A stretch of DNA of 64,000 bases, taken from NCBI RefSeq assembly GCF_027943255.1, contig NC_072897.1:16678044-16742043 (forward strand), written 5' to 3'. Shown here one piece after another: positions 22,080-32,417 of this stretch (positions are counted from its first letter, which is position 1; every line of letters starts with the position of its first letter). The notes below the pieces were generated by a model. The model was not told the DNA's origin. It was given only the letters and a program-made list of their open reading frames with translations, and did not search any database. This DNA is from Anastrepha obliqua (Eukaryota; Arthropoda; Insecta; Diptera; Tephritidae). The position numbers and the translations under genes are program-made.

Positions 22080-22884
22080 GATTTCTGACTAGTGCACGAG
22101 TATACTCTCCAGAGAATCCTGTCAAGGTCTTTGCTTTGAATGCGGATGCGTGTGAGGAGTTCGGCTGAACTACAGGAAGGACCCGGAATCCAAACACTCG
22201 TTCATACCAGCCTTTCTTTGCTACTCTTAACAAGAATGAACTTGCTGTTTTCGAAGGCTGGAATTTTTGCTATCTCTTTTTCCAGCCATTCTCGGGAAAA
22301 ATCATTGGAACAGTGCACCTTTACGATGAAGTCCACCACGCTTTTACCCTCAAAAGTCGGCGCGTCTTTCGACTCTCAGATAACTCTCCAAAGATAGCTG
22401 TCCTTTGGAGAGTAGACCATCTTGTTTGTCGGTATGTATCTTTCCGTCATTACCTTTGCTGCCATTCTCGCGAATGATTCGCCAGACGTTGACGGAAGAG
22501 TGTCATTCGATATTTGGGGTCCCTGAGCCTTTGCCTAGTCAGGTACAGATTTGTCTGCCCCGGTCGTTGGCACAGACCCCGTTTTGTTTCGGGAAGAGTG
22601 CAACGTTTCAGAGGAATCCTCTGTTCTGCCATTACAGGTGTCGAAGTTGACAGAGCTTGAGTACCTGCCTTAGCTAATGCTTCGGCTTTCTTCGCTCTAT
22701 GTTTTCTTCGTTTGATATGCCTTGCGGATAGAACTGCACCTGCGTTCGAATCTCCAATAACTTCAGTCTTTTTACCGGTACTTACCTGATTCGCACCAGG
22801 TTTGACAGTTGTCAAAGACTTACTCGGTACCAGAAATCCATCTGAGTCTACTGAGAGATTGTCCGCCATCTCCACATCCTCCAT
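22080..22884 (-). pseudogene. LOA-like ORF1 (Gag-like)
   Basis: The minus-strand ATG at 22884 begins MEDVEMADNLSVDSDGFLVP. A Lys/Arg-rich basic stretch (ARHIKRRKHRAKKAEAL) follows near residues 55-75, then low-complexity sequence to 22450. Beyond this the frame is shifted. The tail near 22400-22100 is only weakly readable. No CCHC knuckle was found. Placement directly before the endonuclease supports an ORF1 role in RNA binding. Confidence 0.6.
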
Positions 22885-23344
22885 AACTTATTCAGTTGGT
22901 TCGGATCGTTTCGACGACGGTATATCGCTCACACTCACAAGGCTTTCCATTGGCATAGCCAATGTGCCATGTTTCACCACTAGTAGTGCGCTTCCTCCGG
23001 AACCCTGGGTGTCAGTTCCGGTCATAAGGGGGTGTGGGGTTCAGGTCTGCAAATCCGACGCAGAAGTCGTCGATTTCTTTACAGGAGGATTTCCCGAAAG
23101 TGAGTTACCTCGTACAGAGAGATGCTTGTTTAACCTCCACTTTGTAAGAAATGCATTTTATACCTCCTGCCAGGTTATCGGTACGGTACTCTCCACATAG
23201 TACTTAGGCGGCCACCAATTCCGCCGTTCCGCGGATGGGTGGATATCCAATTCCTATATGGAGCTACCCTCTTAGTTCGTGGTAAGTTAATCTCCATAAC
23301 ATGGGGTTAAATCCCCATTTAAGCCTCACCCCTGCGGCAAGGAG
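22885..23344 (-). other. LOA-like 5' UTR
   Basis: No open frame of note lies here. It includes a CACCCCTGCGGCAAGGAGACC stretch near 23330 at the probable 5' end. Internal promoters of non-LTR elements lie in such regions, but none was confirmed. Confidence 0.45.
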
Positions 23345-23357
23345 ACCGACATGATAC

Positions 23358-24600
23358 TTACTTTGTTATATTATCTACTTCCTCTATGTGCTTAGCCACC
23401 GTTACTATTGATATGTCATCCGCAAAGCCTATTATTTTTACTTCCATGACGTTCCATAAAACAGGACTTAGGATCGATCCTCGCGGTACGCCAACAATAA
23501 CTTTGTAAACTATTGTTTCAGCACTGCTTTCATATCTAAGTTCTCTATCAGAGAAATAACTTCTTAGGGACGTCAATTTCATAAAGGCGTTTTTGGCGTC
23601 CAGTGTGGTTACCCTACCTCTTTCGTTCTATTGCCTTAATAGCCGTACTGACAACCGTATTAATTGCGTCATTTGTCGATCGGTTTTTTCGGAAGCCAAA
23701 CTTCATGGTACTCCCTTTTCCTCTGTTCTAGGGACAAGTCTATTACTAATATCTCGTTCGAGTATTTCGCTTATCGTATCCAGTGTCCAAATCGGCCGGA
23801 TCTTGACATTACTTTTTTTATTCCTTCTTGTAGTGTTTTCCTTGCCTCTCGGAAGTGCGCTAGAATCATTTCATAACATATTTTACCCCTAATACTTTGC
23901 ATTCTACGCCGAACATGTAGGAACTTCCGCCTAAATTGCGCGATCTCCTCAGTCCACCACGCTCCCTGTCGATTTTGTACTCTTCTTGTCATTGCCGCGT
24001 CGCATGCTTTAGATAAAATGCCACCCAGCTGTCGGGCTTGCTGACTTACTGGTCCTCGTTCTAAAACAAGCTCTCTCAGTGTGTACTCAAAGGCCTCGAT
24101 ATCCATTCTTCTGCCATTCCACCTGGATCCTACTTGCTTAGTTGGGCATGCCATTCTGACAGTTCAAATAAAGCTGCCTGGTGATCACTATGAGTGAATT
24201 CCTCACTTACTCTCCACTTAATTTTTTGCAGCAGTGAATCGCTTACAAGGGTTAGGTTGATAATCTATCCCGGTTTTATAGCATGTAAGCACACGTTTGC
24301 AATGCTAATGTCCATCCTTACGATGGATTCCAGTAAGCTACGTTACTACTGGTAATATACCTTCAATATCCCACGTCAGGTCGTCTAGTAACGTCCCGAA
24401 GCGCTCTTGCGTCCATCTTAGCTCTTACGAAGTCAACCACTTGATCATTAATTTCTTGGAGGTGTCTACGCTATCTATGTATTTGCCGCAATACCTTTCT
24501 TAACCTCTTCCATAACCCATCTTAAAACCACCTCTGCTTTCTGTTCTATTGCCATCTGCCTTACAGTGGTTTAAGTTAATCTGGATCACTCATACAGCTC
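23358..24600 (-). pseudogene. R1-like ORF2: endonuclease end, linker and RT
   Basis: 24154-23771 holds the linker: RLRELVLERGP-like sequence, AWWTEEIAQFRRKFLHVRRR and a basic tail, the R1-type 'WWTEEIA' block. RT traces follow: EILERDISNRL, FGFRKNRSTNDAIN and GRVTTLDAKNAF (23760-23590), then VGVPRGSILSPVLWNVM and IIGFADDISIV at 23520-23400. FADD is the RT catalytic site. The endonuclease part at 24160-24600 is badly broken. An ORF2 start resembling VIQINLNHCKA lies near 24580. The frame runs into the LOA element at 23358. Confidence 0.74.
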
Positions 24601-24619
24601 CTGAAGACCGGGCATTTAC

Positions 24620-24837
24620 CACTTCCCGCAACGTGCTGAAAGTTGAATTCCCCTTGGCTTTGCAAAGCATACCTTCTGGGTCCTCGACGCACTTTCTGCA
24701 GTGCTTTGCGCGATCCTCGATTTATTCTTTGGTAGTAATCTCATCAATATCTTTACACTCGAGAACCTTCTCTTGTGCCAGACTACGTACCGCCACCCAC
24801 CCTCTAGTGTACTGCCTACTATTATATATATATATAT
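24620..24837 (-). pseudogene. R1-like ORF1 C-terminus
   Basis: The minus strand reads GWVAVRSLAQEKVLECKD and DRAKHCRKCVEDPEGMLCKA, a degenerate Cys-rich end just upstream of the ORF2 start. It continues from 25215-25090 across the SINE. Confidence 0.5.
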
Positions 24838-25089
24838 AATTGGCGCGTTCACCCTTTTTGGGTGTTTGGCCGAGCTCCTCCTCCTATTTATGGCGTGCGT
24901 CTTGATGTTGTTCCACAAATGGAGGGACGTACAGTTTCAAGCCGACTCCGAACGGCAGATATTTTTATGAGGAGCTTTTTCATGGCAGAAATACACTCGG
25001 AGGTTTGCCATTGCCTGCCGATTGCCGACCGCTATTAGAAAAATGTTTTTTTTTTTAATTTTGGTGTTTCACCGAGATTCGAACCAACG
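24838..25089 (-). mobile_element. tRNA-derived SINE, copy lacking its head
   Basis: This is over 90% identical to 13841-14080 by eye over its body. It includes the B box GGTTCGAATCTC (complement of 25074-25085) but stops just beyond it, so the A-box half is missing. The 3' side carries a TATATATA tail at 24821-24840. It interrupts the R1-like ORF1. Confidence 0.8.
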
Positions 25090-25215
25090 TTCGCCTTATT
25101 TTTGAGACCACTTTGACCAGTTCTCCGAGTTTGGGGTCGGATTTGACCGACTTCAATATTTCCGCGTATATGGTCCTGCGGCGCACAGTTCTGAAGCTGC
25201 TCCAGGCAAAGTAAC
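25090..25215 (-). pseudogene. R1-like ORF1 internal fragment
   Basis: The minus strand encodes RTVRRRTIYAEILKSVKSDP then LGELVKVVSKIRRT. This matches the central part of R1-type ORF1 proteins (a 'DP.L..LG..V..IRRT' block). It joins the 24837 fragment once the SINE is removed. The 5' part of the element is absent. Confidence 0.6.
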
Positions 25216-25259
25216 ATTCAACTTATGCAAAGGTTCCCGAATAAAATTACTTAATGTGC

Positions 25260-25455
25260 AGTCGATGTTCCTTGGTTTATCCGTAGCTCCGATCTCGAGC
25301 GCGACCTAAATATTGACGCAGAAGCAAATACAATAAAAAAGTTAGCGAAAGACCACGATGAAAGATTAAAAAACCACGCCAATACGTAAGTCTCAATTCA
25401 TGTTAATCCAACTAATTGGAGAAGAAAATTGAAACGAAAGAACCCAAAGACTTAA
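25260..25455 (+). pseudogene. Jockey-like ORF2 3'-terminal fragment
   Basis: One frame with a single stop encodes DVPWFIRSSDLERDLNIDAE, KKLAKDHDERLKNHANT and NWRRKLKRKNPKT. It matches in pattern the ORF2 C-terminus of the element at 5318-9515 (AGWFISNEAIHRDLNVDTIQ...RRLKRLTPTDLI). It is a 5'-truncated copy of a related Jockey element with no RT left. Confidence 0.75.
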
Positions 25456-25559
25456 TGGACTAAACAGAGCCACACATTAAGTGGTGTATGTACCTCATAA
25501 AGAATTTTTTATTATAAATTCTAAACAAATTGCCCGATCTTTTTTTTAGTCCATTGCTT

Positions 25560-25960
25560 CATTCACAACCTTGTGCCCTCTGTCTCTATCTAAGGCTACC
25601 TCTTTTTTTCGCTTTCTAGGGCGTCCTCTTCTTCGGGCTCCATAGCTTAGCACGAAAGGTTTATTATGGGCTTATTCTACTATTTAAATTTGCTTCGCTC
25701 ATAAATTTTTGAACAGTTTTTGGATGGCAAGTCTTACCTAAAACCTTTTGGGCCATTTCAATTGACCTTAGAGTGATTGTTTCTGGATTTTTCTCCATTT
25801 GGCACACTAACCACTGACACTCTTTCTCTCTGAAAGTTTTATTAAATATTGTGCTGAACTGTTAACGAACTTAAATGTAGAATTTCAGCTATGGCATTCC
25901 TTTTTCGAAATGCTCCAAAACTAACTCGCGCTTTTTTGTCAAAGAACACGGTCCCTGGTT
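25560..25960 (-). pseudogene. Possible DNA-transposon helix-turn-helix remnant
   Basis: Minus-strand frames give SLTKKRELVLEHFEKGM then AEILHLSSLTVQ, and further on ITLRSIEMAQKVLGKTCHPK, VQKFMSEANLNSRI and GRRRGRPRKRKKE. Two successive HTH-like units joined to a GRPRKRKK linker resemble the paired-like DNA-binding part of Tc1-type transposases. No catalytic domain follows and stops abound. Assignment is tentative. Confidence 0.35.
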
Positions 25961-26238
25961 AAAAAAACAAACAAGCGTACATAAAATTTAATATTGCTTT
26001 ATGTTAAACTCACTCTACAAACTCTTGCATACTAAACATACAAATTCGTTTGTTGAAACTAGCGCCGGGAATAGCGGTACTTTTAACTATATCATTTAAG
26101 GGCACAGATACCTGTAAAATTTCGAAACAAAAAAAAAATTTCTTAAAATGTTAATATAATCATTAAAGAATATGTCAAAAAACTTTTAGAACGTAAATTT
26201 AAGTATTTCTTATATCACAGCGCGTTACACACATTCTG

Positions 26239-26340
26239 TCCTATGAACTAAATATACTTTTTCGGAAAGGGGATAAAAAATAAAAACAAACGTGTATCGG
26301 CGATTTTCATGTACACGTCACAATTTTTTTTTTTTTTTTT
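26239..26340. repeat. Subterminal inverted repeat, left arm
   Basis: It pairs with 30066-30169. The arms share AATATACTTTTTCGGAAAGG and CGTGTATCGGCGATTTTCAT and end at a T/A homopolymer. The left arm lies ~140 bp from its end and the right arm ~585 bp from its end, so the structure is asymmetric. Confidence 0.85.
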
Positions 26341-27330
26341 GTATTTTATAACTTTAAACGAGCAATTCTTGTATGCATATCTGTATACCCACACGATCTC
26401 AGGATTAGCTTTACGGATTTGAATGAAATTGGGCACACAGATATCAGAGAACGTTAAATATAGAGAATTCTCACGAGCTACGAATAGTGTGAATTGTCAA
26501 AAATGAAGTCTAACCGCCGCCGGGGTGTGGTGAAACTTTTAACAGAGATGTTTTACAGCGATTTCTTCTTTAGCATATTGGCCCTGCACAGTTTTTGGCC
26601 TCTGTAGGAAATCAAATTGACGAATAGCCGACGGCATTTTGCAAAGTATTTGCTTGTGCATTTTTATGTTCCCTTGATAAACGAAAATGTATTCAATTTG
26701 TATTTTCAGACAAAGTTGATGAAGAAAAAATGATTGAATATTTATTATATGCGCCAACATTTCAAATCAAAGTAACTTTAATATTTTTATTTAAAAAAAT
26801 TCATTATAAAACGACGTCTCACATTTTGGTATGTGCGTTTTAGTAAATTTAAAACTAAACAAATTTGATGAAAATTTTTACTAATTTTTTGAGTCGAAAT
26901 TAATTCATAGCATACAAGTGTTTTGGTATATTGACATATGTATTAACATTTGAATATGCATTTATTTGCTCCTTTGGCAAACCAAATCTTTTTCAATTTA
27001 CATTTTATTACAGGGAATAATAATATATGTACATACATTTGTATGCATGCATTTTCTAGATAGTATAAAACTTTAAAATAAATAAAGGGAAACTTCAAAG
27101 AAACGTATTTGCATATATGGGACAACTAAGTTCAATTGCATCTTTATTAAATATGTATATGTTGCACGCATATGTGTGCACTGAAGCAACATGACCTACC
27201 TCACGAGCATCGCCTTATATTTCATGTAAATAACCTAATGATCAAATTCCTCCCTCACAAATGCTAAAACAAATTTCTTTTGAATACTCATGTACATATT
27301 TGTATGTGCGTATGTACACTTGGTGCCCAT

Positions 27331-28138
27331 ATCCCTTCAAACAAATCAAAAAATTCTGTATACAAAACGCTTCATTACCAGGCACACAGGAAGATGGCAT
27401 ATACAAATATAAATATGTGAATTGAATTCAAGCAAAACAATGCTTATTAATATACCATATGCATGTACATACAACCGCACACACAGGGAACTCACTTTAT
27501 TTCTCAAAATGCGTATGTCGTTCAATGCTAAAATTCTATGCCTAGCGACTACAAGAACAAAATGCAGTCATAGACGCAGGCGTAGCGGCCATCATTCTAG
27601 TTGCCATAGCGCTGAACAGTCGCGGCGGCGCCGAACATGTATGTGTTACTATTGTACTGTGCAACAAAAACTCATCATCAAAAAATTCATTGATAAATTC
27701 GAGCTCATAGCTCTAAGAGCAAGAGCTTTCATTCATAAAACGAGCCGCCCATATGCCAATTTTCTCGACAATTCGAAAATAGTCAATATTGGAATATTTC
27801 GCGTAGAATTATTCGCCAATATTTGATAAATCTTGAATTTTTGTCAAGTCGAGTGCCCGCGGCTTCGTACATATGTATGCATCAATATATGTACGTAAAT
27901 ATGTGTATATGTACAATGCTGTGCCTATGAATGTGCGCAGCGCCTATGAGTGCGCGCTGGATTTCTTGATAAGTCTACCGTTTTATTTTGAGCTGTCGCT
28001 AGTGAGCATACATACACACAGCATATACATATGCGCAAATGTATATAAATTCACAAATTTACATTTGCATATGCCATCTTCCTGTGCGCCTGGTAATGAA
28101 GCGTTTTCTATAGAGGATTTGTATTCAGTTGAAGGGAT
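27331..28138. mobile_element. 808-bp inverted-repeat (MITE-like) element
   Basis: Left ATCCCTTCAA (27331-27340) is the complement of TTGAAGGGAT at 28129-28138. Deeper, 27367-27415 pairs with 28060-28113 (AAACGCTTCATTACCAGGC, ACAGGAAGATGGCATAT). Arms of ~80 bp with mismatches enclose ~650 bp without a recognisable gene. The interior has many fly-type ACATATGTATG repeats. No clear target duplication was found, so superfamily is unknown. Confidence 0.65.
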
Positions 28139-28161
28139 TCAACAAAGTTTTACAGACACTA

Positions 28162-28185
28162 ACCAGACAGACAGACAGACAGACA
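28162..28185. repeat. (CAGA)n microsatellite
   Basis: A short run of CAGA repeats (aaccagacagacagacagacagac) sits just outside the 808-bp inverted-repeat element. Confidence 0.8.
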
Positions 28186-28664
28186 TAATATATGTATATA
28201 ATTTTGGATGATTTGGAAAAATTCAAATATATAGGTCATATCAAAATGCTACCTAACATTCTTTGCTTCTAATCACCAACAAATTCTTATCGACTGCTGC
28301 TAAATTTACATAATTCAGCCCCTTACTGTTAACTTTTGGTGAAAAATGTGGCTGTGGTGTACCTCGCGCGCAAAACGAGTACCCCTGAAAGCTGCTGCCT
28401 TTTCAGTCATTGAGACTTCTCTATACATTAACGTTCTCTGCAGATAGTGTATCACATTTCTAGACTTTTCACCTAGCTGTTGCCACTGACAATGTTTCAC
28501 GGGGTTGCCACCTGTTCGAAATTTAAACAAAAATTGCATGAGATATGCCGATGTGGATATCAAAAGAAAGGTATTTCACTCCGCATTACAACAGAGATAC
28601 AAAACCCCTAATTTTTTATTAATTTCATTACATTAAAATTAAAAATTGTAATGTTTTAATGCTT

Positions 28665-29959
28665 TTAAAGAAACTTAGGCCTTTTATTTTTGCGTTTGTA
28701 AGCATTTGTGTCAGTATCGCGCCAAATAGACCAACAGTATTCGCCAAGCATATGCGTAATGTCTTGTCCTTTAAAGCGCTTTTCAATAGCCGCAATGCAG
28801 CTCCTAAATCACCAGGGAAACAATTTAAATGATTGTGAAGGAAATGGATCTTTAGCGACATTAATATGCCCATTTCGCCATATGCCGAAATCATTTCTCC
28901 AACAATATTTTTATAATTGTCAGCTCGGTTGCTGCCAAGAAACTGCTCAATAACGGCAACTGTGACTTTCCATGCACGTTGTTCGATAGCGATGAAAATT
29001 CATAACTTGCAACTATTTTTTTTATCTGCGGACCACTGAAAACACCTTAAATTATACACATCATTAAAAAAATTAAGTTACTAAAAGCTTTCGTAAAAAA
29101 ATACCTGCATGAATCTTTGCGCCGCTCAGTTTCGGAGAAATATTGCGCAAACTTGCAATCGCCTCGCCCTCACGATCCAGTTTTTTAACAAAATTTGATA
29201 CGACACCGAGCTTAATGTGTAGTGATAGCAAAATGATTTGAGATGGCTGCACTAATGGTAGATTTTCTATACTTTCTACGCCTACTTTGTAGCATGTTCG
29301 CGGCTTCCACTTAAATTCAGTGTAATGCCGATCTCTTTTGCGACCTTCCCATGTACACAAAAAGCACTGGTGGGTTGGAAATCCACGCTTAACAACCATG
29401 AGTAATCCGACAGCTTTTAGATCGCAGCATATTTTCCAATTATGCTCTTGGTAGTTTATCAGCTGTAATATTAATTCCATGCCTTCGTATGTTTCTTTGA
29501 GGTTGGTGGCATATGCGATCGGGATAGCTGGATGTTTGTTACCGATATGAAGCAGCACTACTTTAAGGCTGTTGACCGATGCATCGATGAAAAGTCGCCA
29601 CTCCTCTGAAATATGAGGGTAACCAATTTTTTCAAACATCGAATCAATATCACAACAATAAGCCAGGTTTTTCCCCGATCTTCGTGCAATTTAAAAAATT
29701 CGTCATATGGAATACTGCTACGTCGATCACGAGCGGCTGTTATTTTAAAATCAGCCGCCAATATATTTCAATGCTTAAAGCGTGATACAAAGAGTTCGGT
29801 TGTTCTCTTTGACAAATTTCCTTCTCGTACAAGGTTATTGAAGTCGGCTTGCGTTACTAAATGCGGCACTGCAGTCTCAAGTTCACTGTGTGTTGGTACA
29901 AATTCCAATGCTTCTGGTTCCACGCATCTCGCATTCGATGCAAGAAATGTTGATAGCAT
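28665..29959 (-). pseudogene. Transposase-like gene of an uncharacterised invertebrate family
   Basis: In minus-strand order: LPHLVTQADFNNLVR-like start (reads VPHLVTQADFNNLVREGNLS, ~29855), then YCCDIDSMFEKIG, EEWRLFIDASVNSLKVVLLH, PAIPIAYATNLKETYEGM, HQCFLCTWEGRKRDRHYTEF, LSLHIKLGVVSNFVK and PKLSGAKIHAG. An apparent 69-bp intron (29104-29036, GT...AG) joins to SGPQIKKIVASYEFSS, FLGSNRADNYKNIV, GILMSLKIHFLHNHL and KRFKGQDITHMLGEYCW, ending KNKRPKF and TAA at 28665-28667. A TGA replaces Trp near 29770, a frameshift lies near 29680 and another near 28790. Conserved Asp/His/Cys (RLFIDAS, CFLC, HIKLG) suggest a metal-dependent nuclease, which is inference. Confidence 0.7.
29036..29104 (-). other. 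Apparent 69-bp spliceosomal intron
   Basis: On the minus strand the coding sequence AAAATTCATGCAG is followed by GTATTT, and TTTTCAG precedes TGGTCCGCAG. Removing 29104-29036 restores the family pattern KIHAG(V)..SGPQIKK. The length and signals are typical of insect introns. Confidence 0.65.
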
Positions 29960-30065
29960 TGTTGGTGATACTGTTACGAGTCTGCCCGCAGAAATTCAGC
30001 GCGATTGGATCACGGAAAAAGGGTTAAAAATGTATCTAAAGTTTTTCACTATATTTTATACATAA

Positions 30066-30169
30066 AAAAAAAGTTCTGACGTGTACATGAAAATCGCCGA
30101 TACACGTGTATTTTATTTTTCTCCCCTTTCCGAAAAAGTATATTTGGTTCATAGAACAGAAAAAAAGTT
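30066..30169. repeat. Subterminal inverted repeat, right arm
   Basis: This is the partner of 26239-26340 described above. It ends with CGTGTACATGAAAATCGCCG and CCTTTCCGAAAAAGTATATT. Confidence 0.85.
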
Positions 30170-30758
30170 CGTTTTTGTAACGCAGTGTTATAGATTGTCA
30201 ACCGTGACGACTATATTTTTTGCGTTCGAACGCTGGGAGAGGTATTATTACGATGTATTCAAACTTTAGACGCGTTTTTCTCAAAACTATATTTTTCGAA
30301 TTGGCGTACACGATAACTCGAACAGTTATTGACCGATCTCACTAAAATTTTGTACACATCTTTTTAATGATATTACTTTCTATGTGAACTCACATGTTTT
30401 CGAAAAAAGCCAAAATTGTAGGAAAATTCGCCCCAAAACTCATTTTTTAAGCATTTTATTCCGCGAATTTTTTCTCCATTTTTTTTTACTTCATATAGAA
30501 ATTATGACATTAGTAAACAAAAAAATGTTTGGTTTTTTGTAATCAGGTCACCGACGCCGATGCCAATTGAGGCGGGGCTTCTGGAAGAATTGAGTGTACA
30601 TCCGCCATTTTAAATGATTAAAATAAAAACAAATTTATATTATTTTATGGTTTAAACTGTATGCCAATTTTGAAAAAAATATATTGACTTCTTCATTTTA
30701 AATAATTTCAATGAAAATCAGGGAAAATATGGCCGTTTATAGGTATCTGTCCCTTTAA

Positions 30759-31595
30759 GCTGCGGTGTGAGTTCTCCTTATGTTTTTGGTTTTTTTTTCC
30801 ATTACAATGAAATGAGTGTACACTTTTTTGTATTTTAAGTTGATAAATGAAATAAAGCAAAATAAATAAAATATCTGCATAATCTCTTTTCCCCATTTTC
30901 GAAAAATAGTGTGAAATAAAAAACACTTTACAAAAAAACCGTAGCAAATAAGGCGTGAAAGACTGTATATATGAAACTAAAACTTACAAAAAAATCAAAA
31001 TCAATGAACTTCAACAATATTTAAAAAAAATATTTTCACACAAATTTTTCTAATGATACATTTCTTTTCTAGAAATTTCTTTCTTAAAATTTTATTTAAG
31101 TCCAAATCTGTTAGGAACAATGTCGACAAAATTCGTTCTATACAAATTGAACCAACCTCATTCCTTTAACACAAATGATAACAGGTTCCACGTCCGATGA
31201 ATCATATTGATTCATATCACCAAGCTTTTACCGTGTCTGATACGTACATGTATCATAGACATATGTATGTATGAGCAATGTTGGACATACAGATCGTGAA
31301 GAATGACTGTTGACATAGGAAATAAATTGAATTTCTCCACTTCATTAGCAAAAATAGCACTCTCTGTTTATCTTGTTGTTTGTGACTTGTTGTTTGTACT
31401 GATTCATATTTATTCACAGCATTTAAAGAGAATTAATAAAAACAAGCTTAAAATTCTTTGGAAAAACCACAACTTGAGCAACAAAAGCAAATAACACACT
31501 ATTTCGACATTGCCAATAAACTGTTTTTACAAACTTTAATACAGGCTTGTTTTATTAAATACATAATGTGACTACGTAATTTTTTCATTAAATTT
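30759..31595. other. AT-rich DNA between transposons
   Basis: No gene is recognised here. The last ~200 bp before 31596 probably form the 3' UTR and end of the Tc1-like element. Short GTTGTTTGTACT-type repeats occur near 31375-31400. The remaining DNA is AT-rich and featureless. Confidence 0.4.
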
Positions 31596-32355
31596 TTATT
31601 GGGTATGACAACCGACAGGTTCAATATCATTTTGCAGGCGCTTTCTCATGGAATAGACCAATTTGTTTGTGTGGTATAATCTGGCATTCCTCCATTATTG
31701 AAGTTTTTAATGCTGCTGCAGTCTTTGGATGTTTTATGGACTCTTTCCTTCAAAAATGGCCACAAATTTTCACTTTATGTCGGGACTCAGAGCTGGTGTA
31801 TTTATAATTTTACCACCAAATTTTTTAGCACTGCCGACGAATATTTTTCAATATATTTAAATGCAGTTTGGCGTCCATTGTGCCGTCAATAAGCACCAAG
31901 CCTCCTATTCCTTTACTTGAAAGGCATCCCCAAACATTAACGGAAATTAATCCATAATTAAATTTGAGTACTTTATTTCAATTTTGTAAAGCTGTCAAGG
32001 GCTTGCGCCATACTCTAGTCGGTGCATCGTTGCAATAAAGCATTATCTTTGTCTCGTCGCAAAACATAACGTCGTCCAAATAATCTTTTGGTTCAGAAAT
32101 GTGGTTCAAAGCAAAAGACAGGGGTTTTTCAACATTTTGTGCAGAGAGCAATGGTGTCTTGTGTGCTGATATTGATGAATATGATATTATACTGCACCAC
32201 ATATAGCGTGACGCGCTGCAATAGAACAATACCACACTTCTCGCCAAGCTCCTTTGCAAGTTTTTAAAGGAAATTCTCGGCTTTTGATCCAATTTTCGGA
32301 TCATCAAATGTTCTGCACGTCCAGTAATCTTATTTTTAGACCCACCTGTATTCAA
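31596..32355 (-). pseudogene. Tc1-like transposase remnant
   Basis: The minus strand opens GGSKNKITGRAEHLMIRKLD, then KPRISFKNLQRSL, and after a gap LSAQNVEKPLSFALNHISEP with YLDDVMFCDETKIMLYCNDA. FCDETKI is the first catalytic-Asp block of Tc1 transposases, and VWRKPLTAL follows. The second half (31980-31600) is frameshifted: IGGLVLIDGTM-like and EKYSSAV pieces, then RLQNDIEPVGCHTQ at the C-terminus. The 'QDNDPKH' block is missing. The right side ends against a LOA-like fragment at ~32361. Confidence 0.8.
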
Positions 32356-32360
32356 TCGCC

Positions 32361-32417
32361 ACCGGTAAGCATCTTGGAGTGATACTTGACTCTAAGCCGC
32401 ATTAGAAATTGAAAATC
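32361..32417 (+). mobile_element. LOA-like leader sequence present only before the first unit
   Basis: It encodes KHLGVILDSKPH-K-KIG, the RT thumb block just upstream of the KKASIALYSCKS block that opens every unit. In later units this position is taken by a different LOA sequence. It therefore shows the original continuation of the RT frame before tandem duplication. Confidence 0.7.

Larger units (their letters stand above)
18781..23344 (-). mobile_element. LOA-like non-LTR retrotransposon with RNase H
   Basis: This 4.5-kb minus-strand element has a 5' UTR (23344-22885), ORF1 (22884 to ~22080), an APE endonuclease, RT and RNase H in ORF2 (~22040-18880), and a 3' end near 18781. It sits inside the RT gene of an R1-like element, which flanks it on both sides in the same orientation. 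Its exact ends and target duplication could not be fixed. The combination of an ORF1 without recognisable zinc knuckles, a GCPQ.GVLSPLLW..VVD RT block and RNase H indicates the LOA group. Confidence 0.78.
18031..25215 (-). mobile_element. R1-like non-LTR retrotransposon, split by a LOA element and a SINE
   Basis: On the minus strand, ORF1 pieces occur at 25215-25090 and 24837-24620. ORF2 endonuclease, linker and RT follow at ~24600-23358, and RT thumb and C-terminus at ~18780-18040. The two ORF2 parts join in order across the LOA element at 18781-23344 (...FADDISIV..AKHIEEVD / VKEWLEQAGLK...). A SINE (24838-25089) splits ORF1. All parts carry stops. The 3' end lies near 18030, with no clear A tail. 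Confidence 0.74.
26100..30754 (-). mobile_element. TTAA-flanked DNA transposon with an uncharacterised transposase-like gene
   Basis: TTAA occurs at 26096-26099 and 30755-30758. The termini are inverted: GGGCACAGATACCT at the left, AGGGACAGATACCT on the other strand at the right (12 of 14 match). A second pair of inverted blocks of ~100 bp lies at 26239-26340 and 30066-30169. The gene (28665-29959, minus) has an apparent intron and one stop plus at least one frameshift. A TTAA target is known for piggyBac, Kolobok and Sola3, but the protein is not piggyBac-like. The family is frequent in aphids, Hydra and other invertebrates, usually labelled uncharacterised. An extra 808-bp inverted-repeat element (27331-28138) is nested in it. 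Confidence 0.72.

Noticed and set aside
27422..27826. 134-aa open frame
   Set aside because: Lies inside the gene-free interior of the 808-bp inverted-repeat element, with no family resemblance.
26100..30754. piggyBac element, because of TTAA
   Set aside because: The ends are GGG...CAGATACC and the protein lacks piggyBac motifs; TTAA is shared by several superfamilies.
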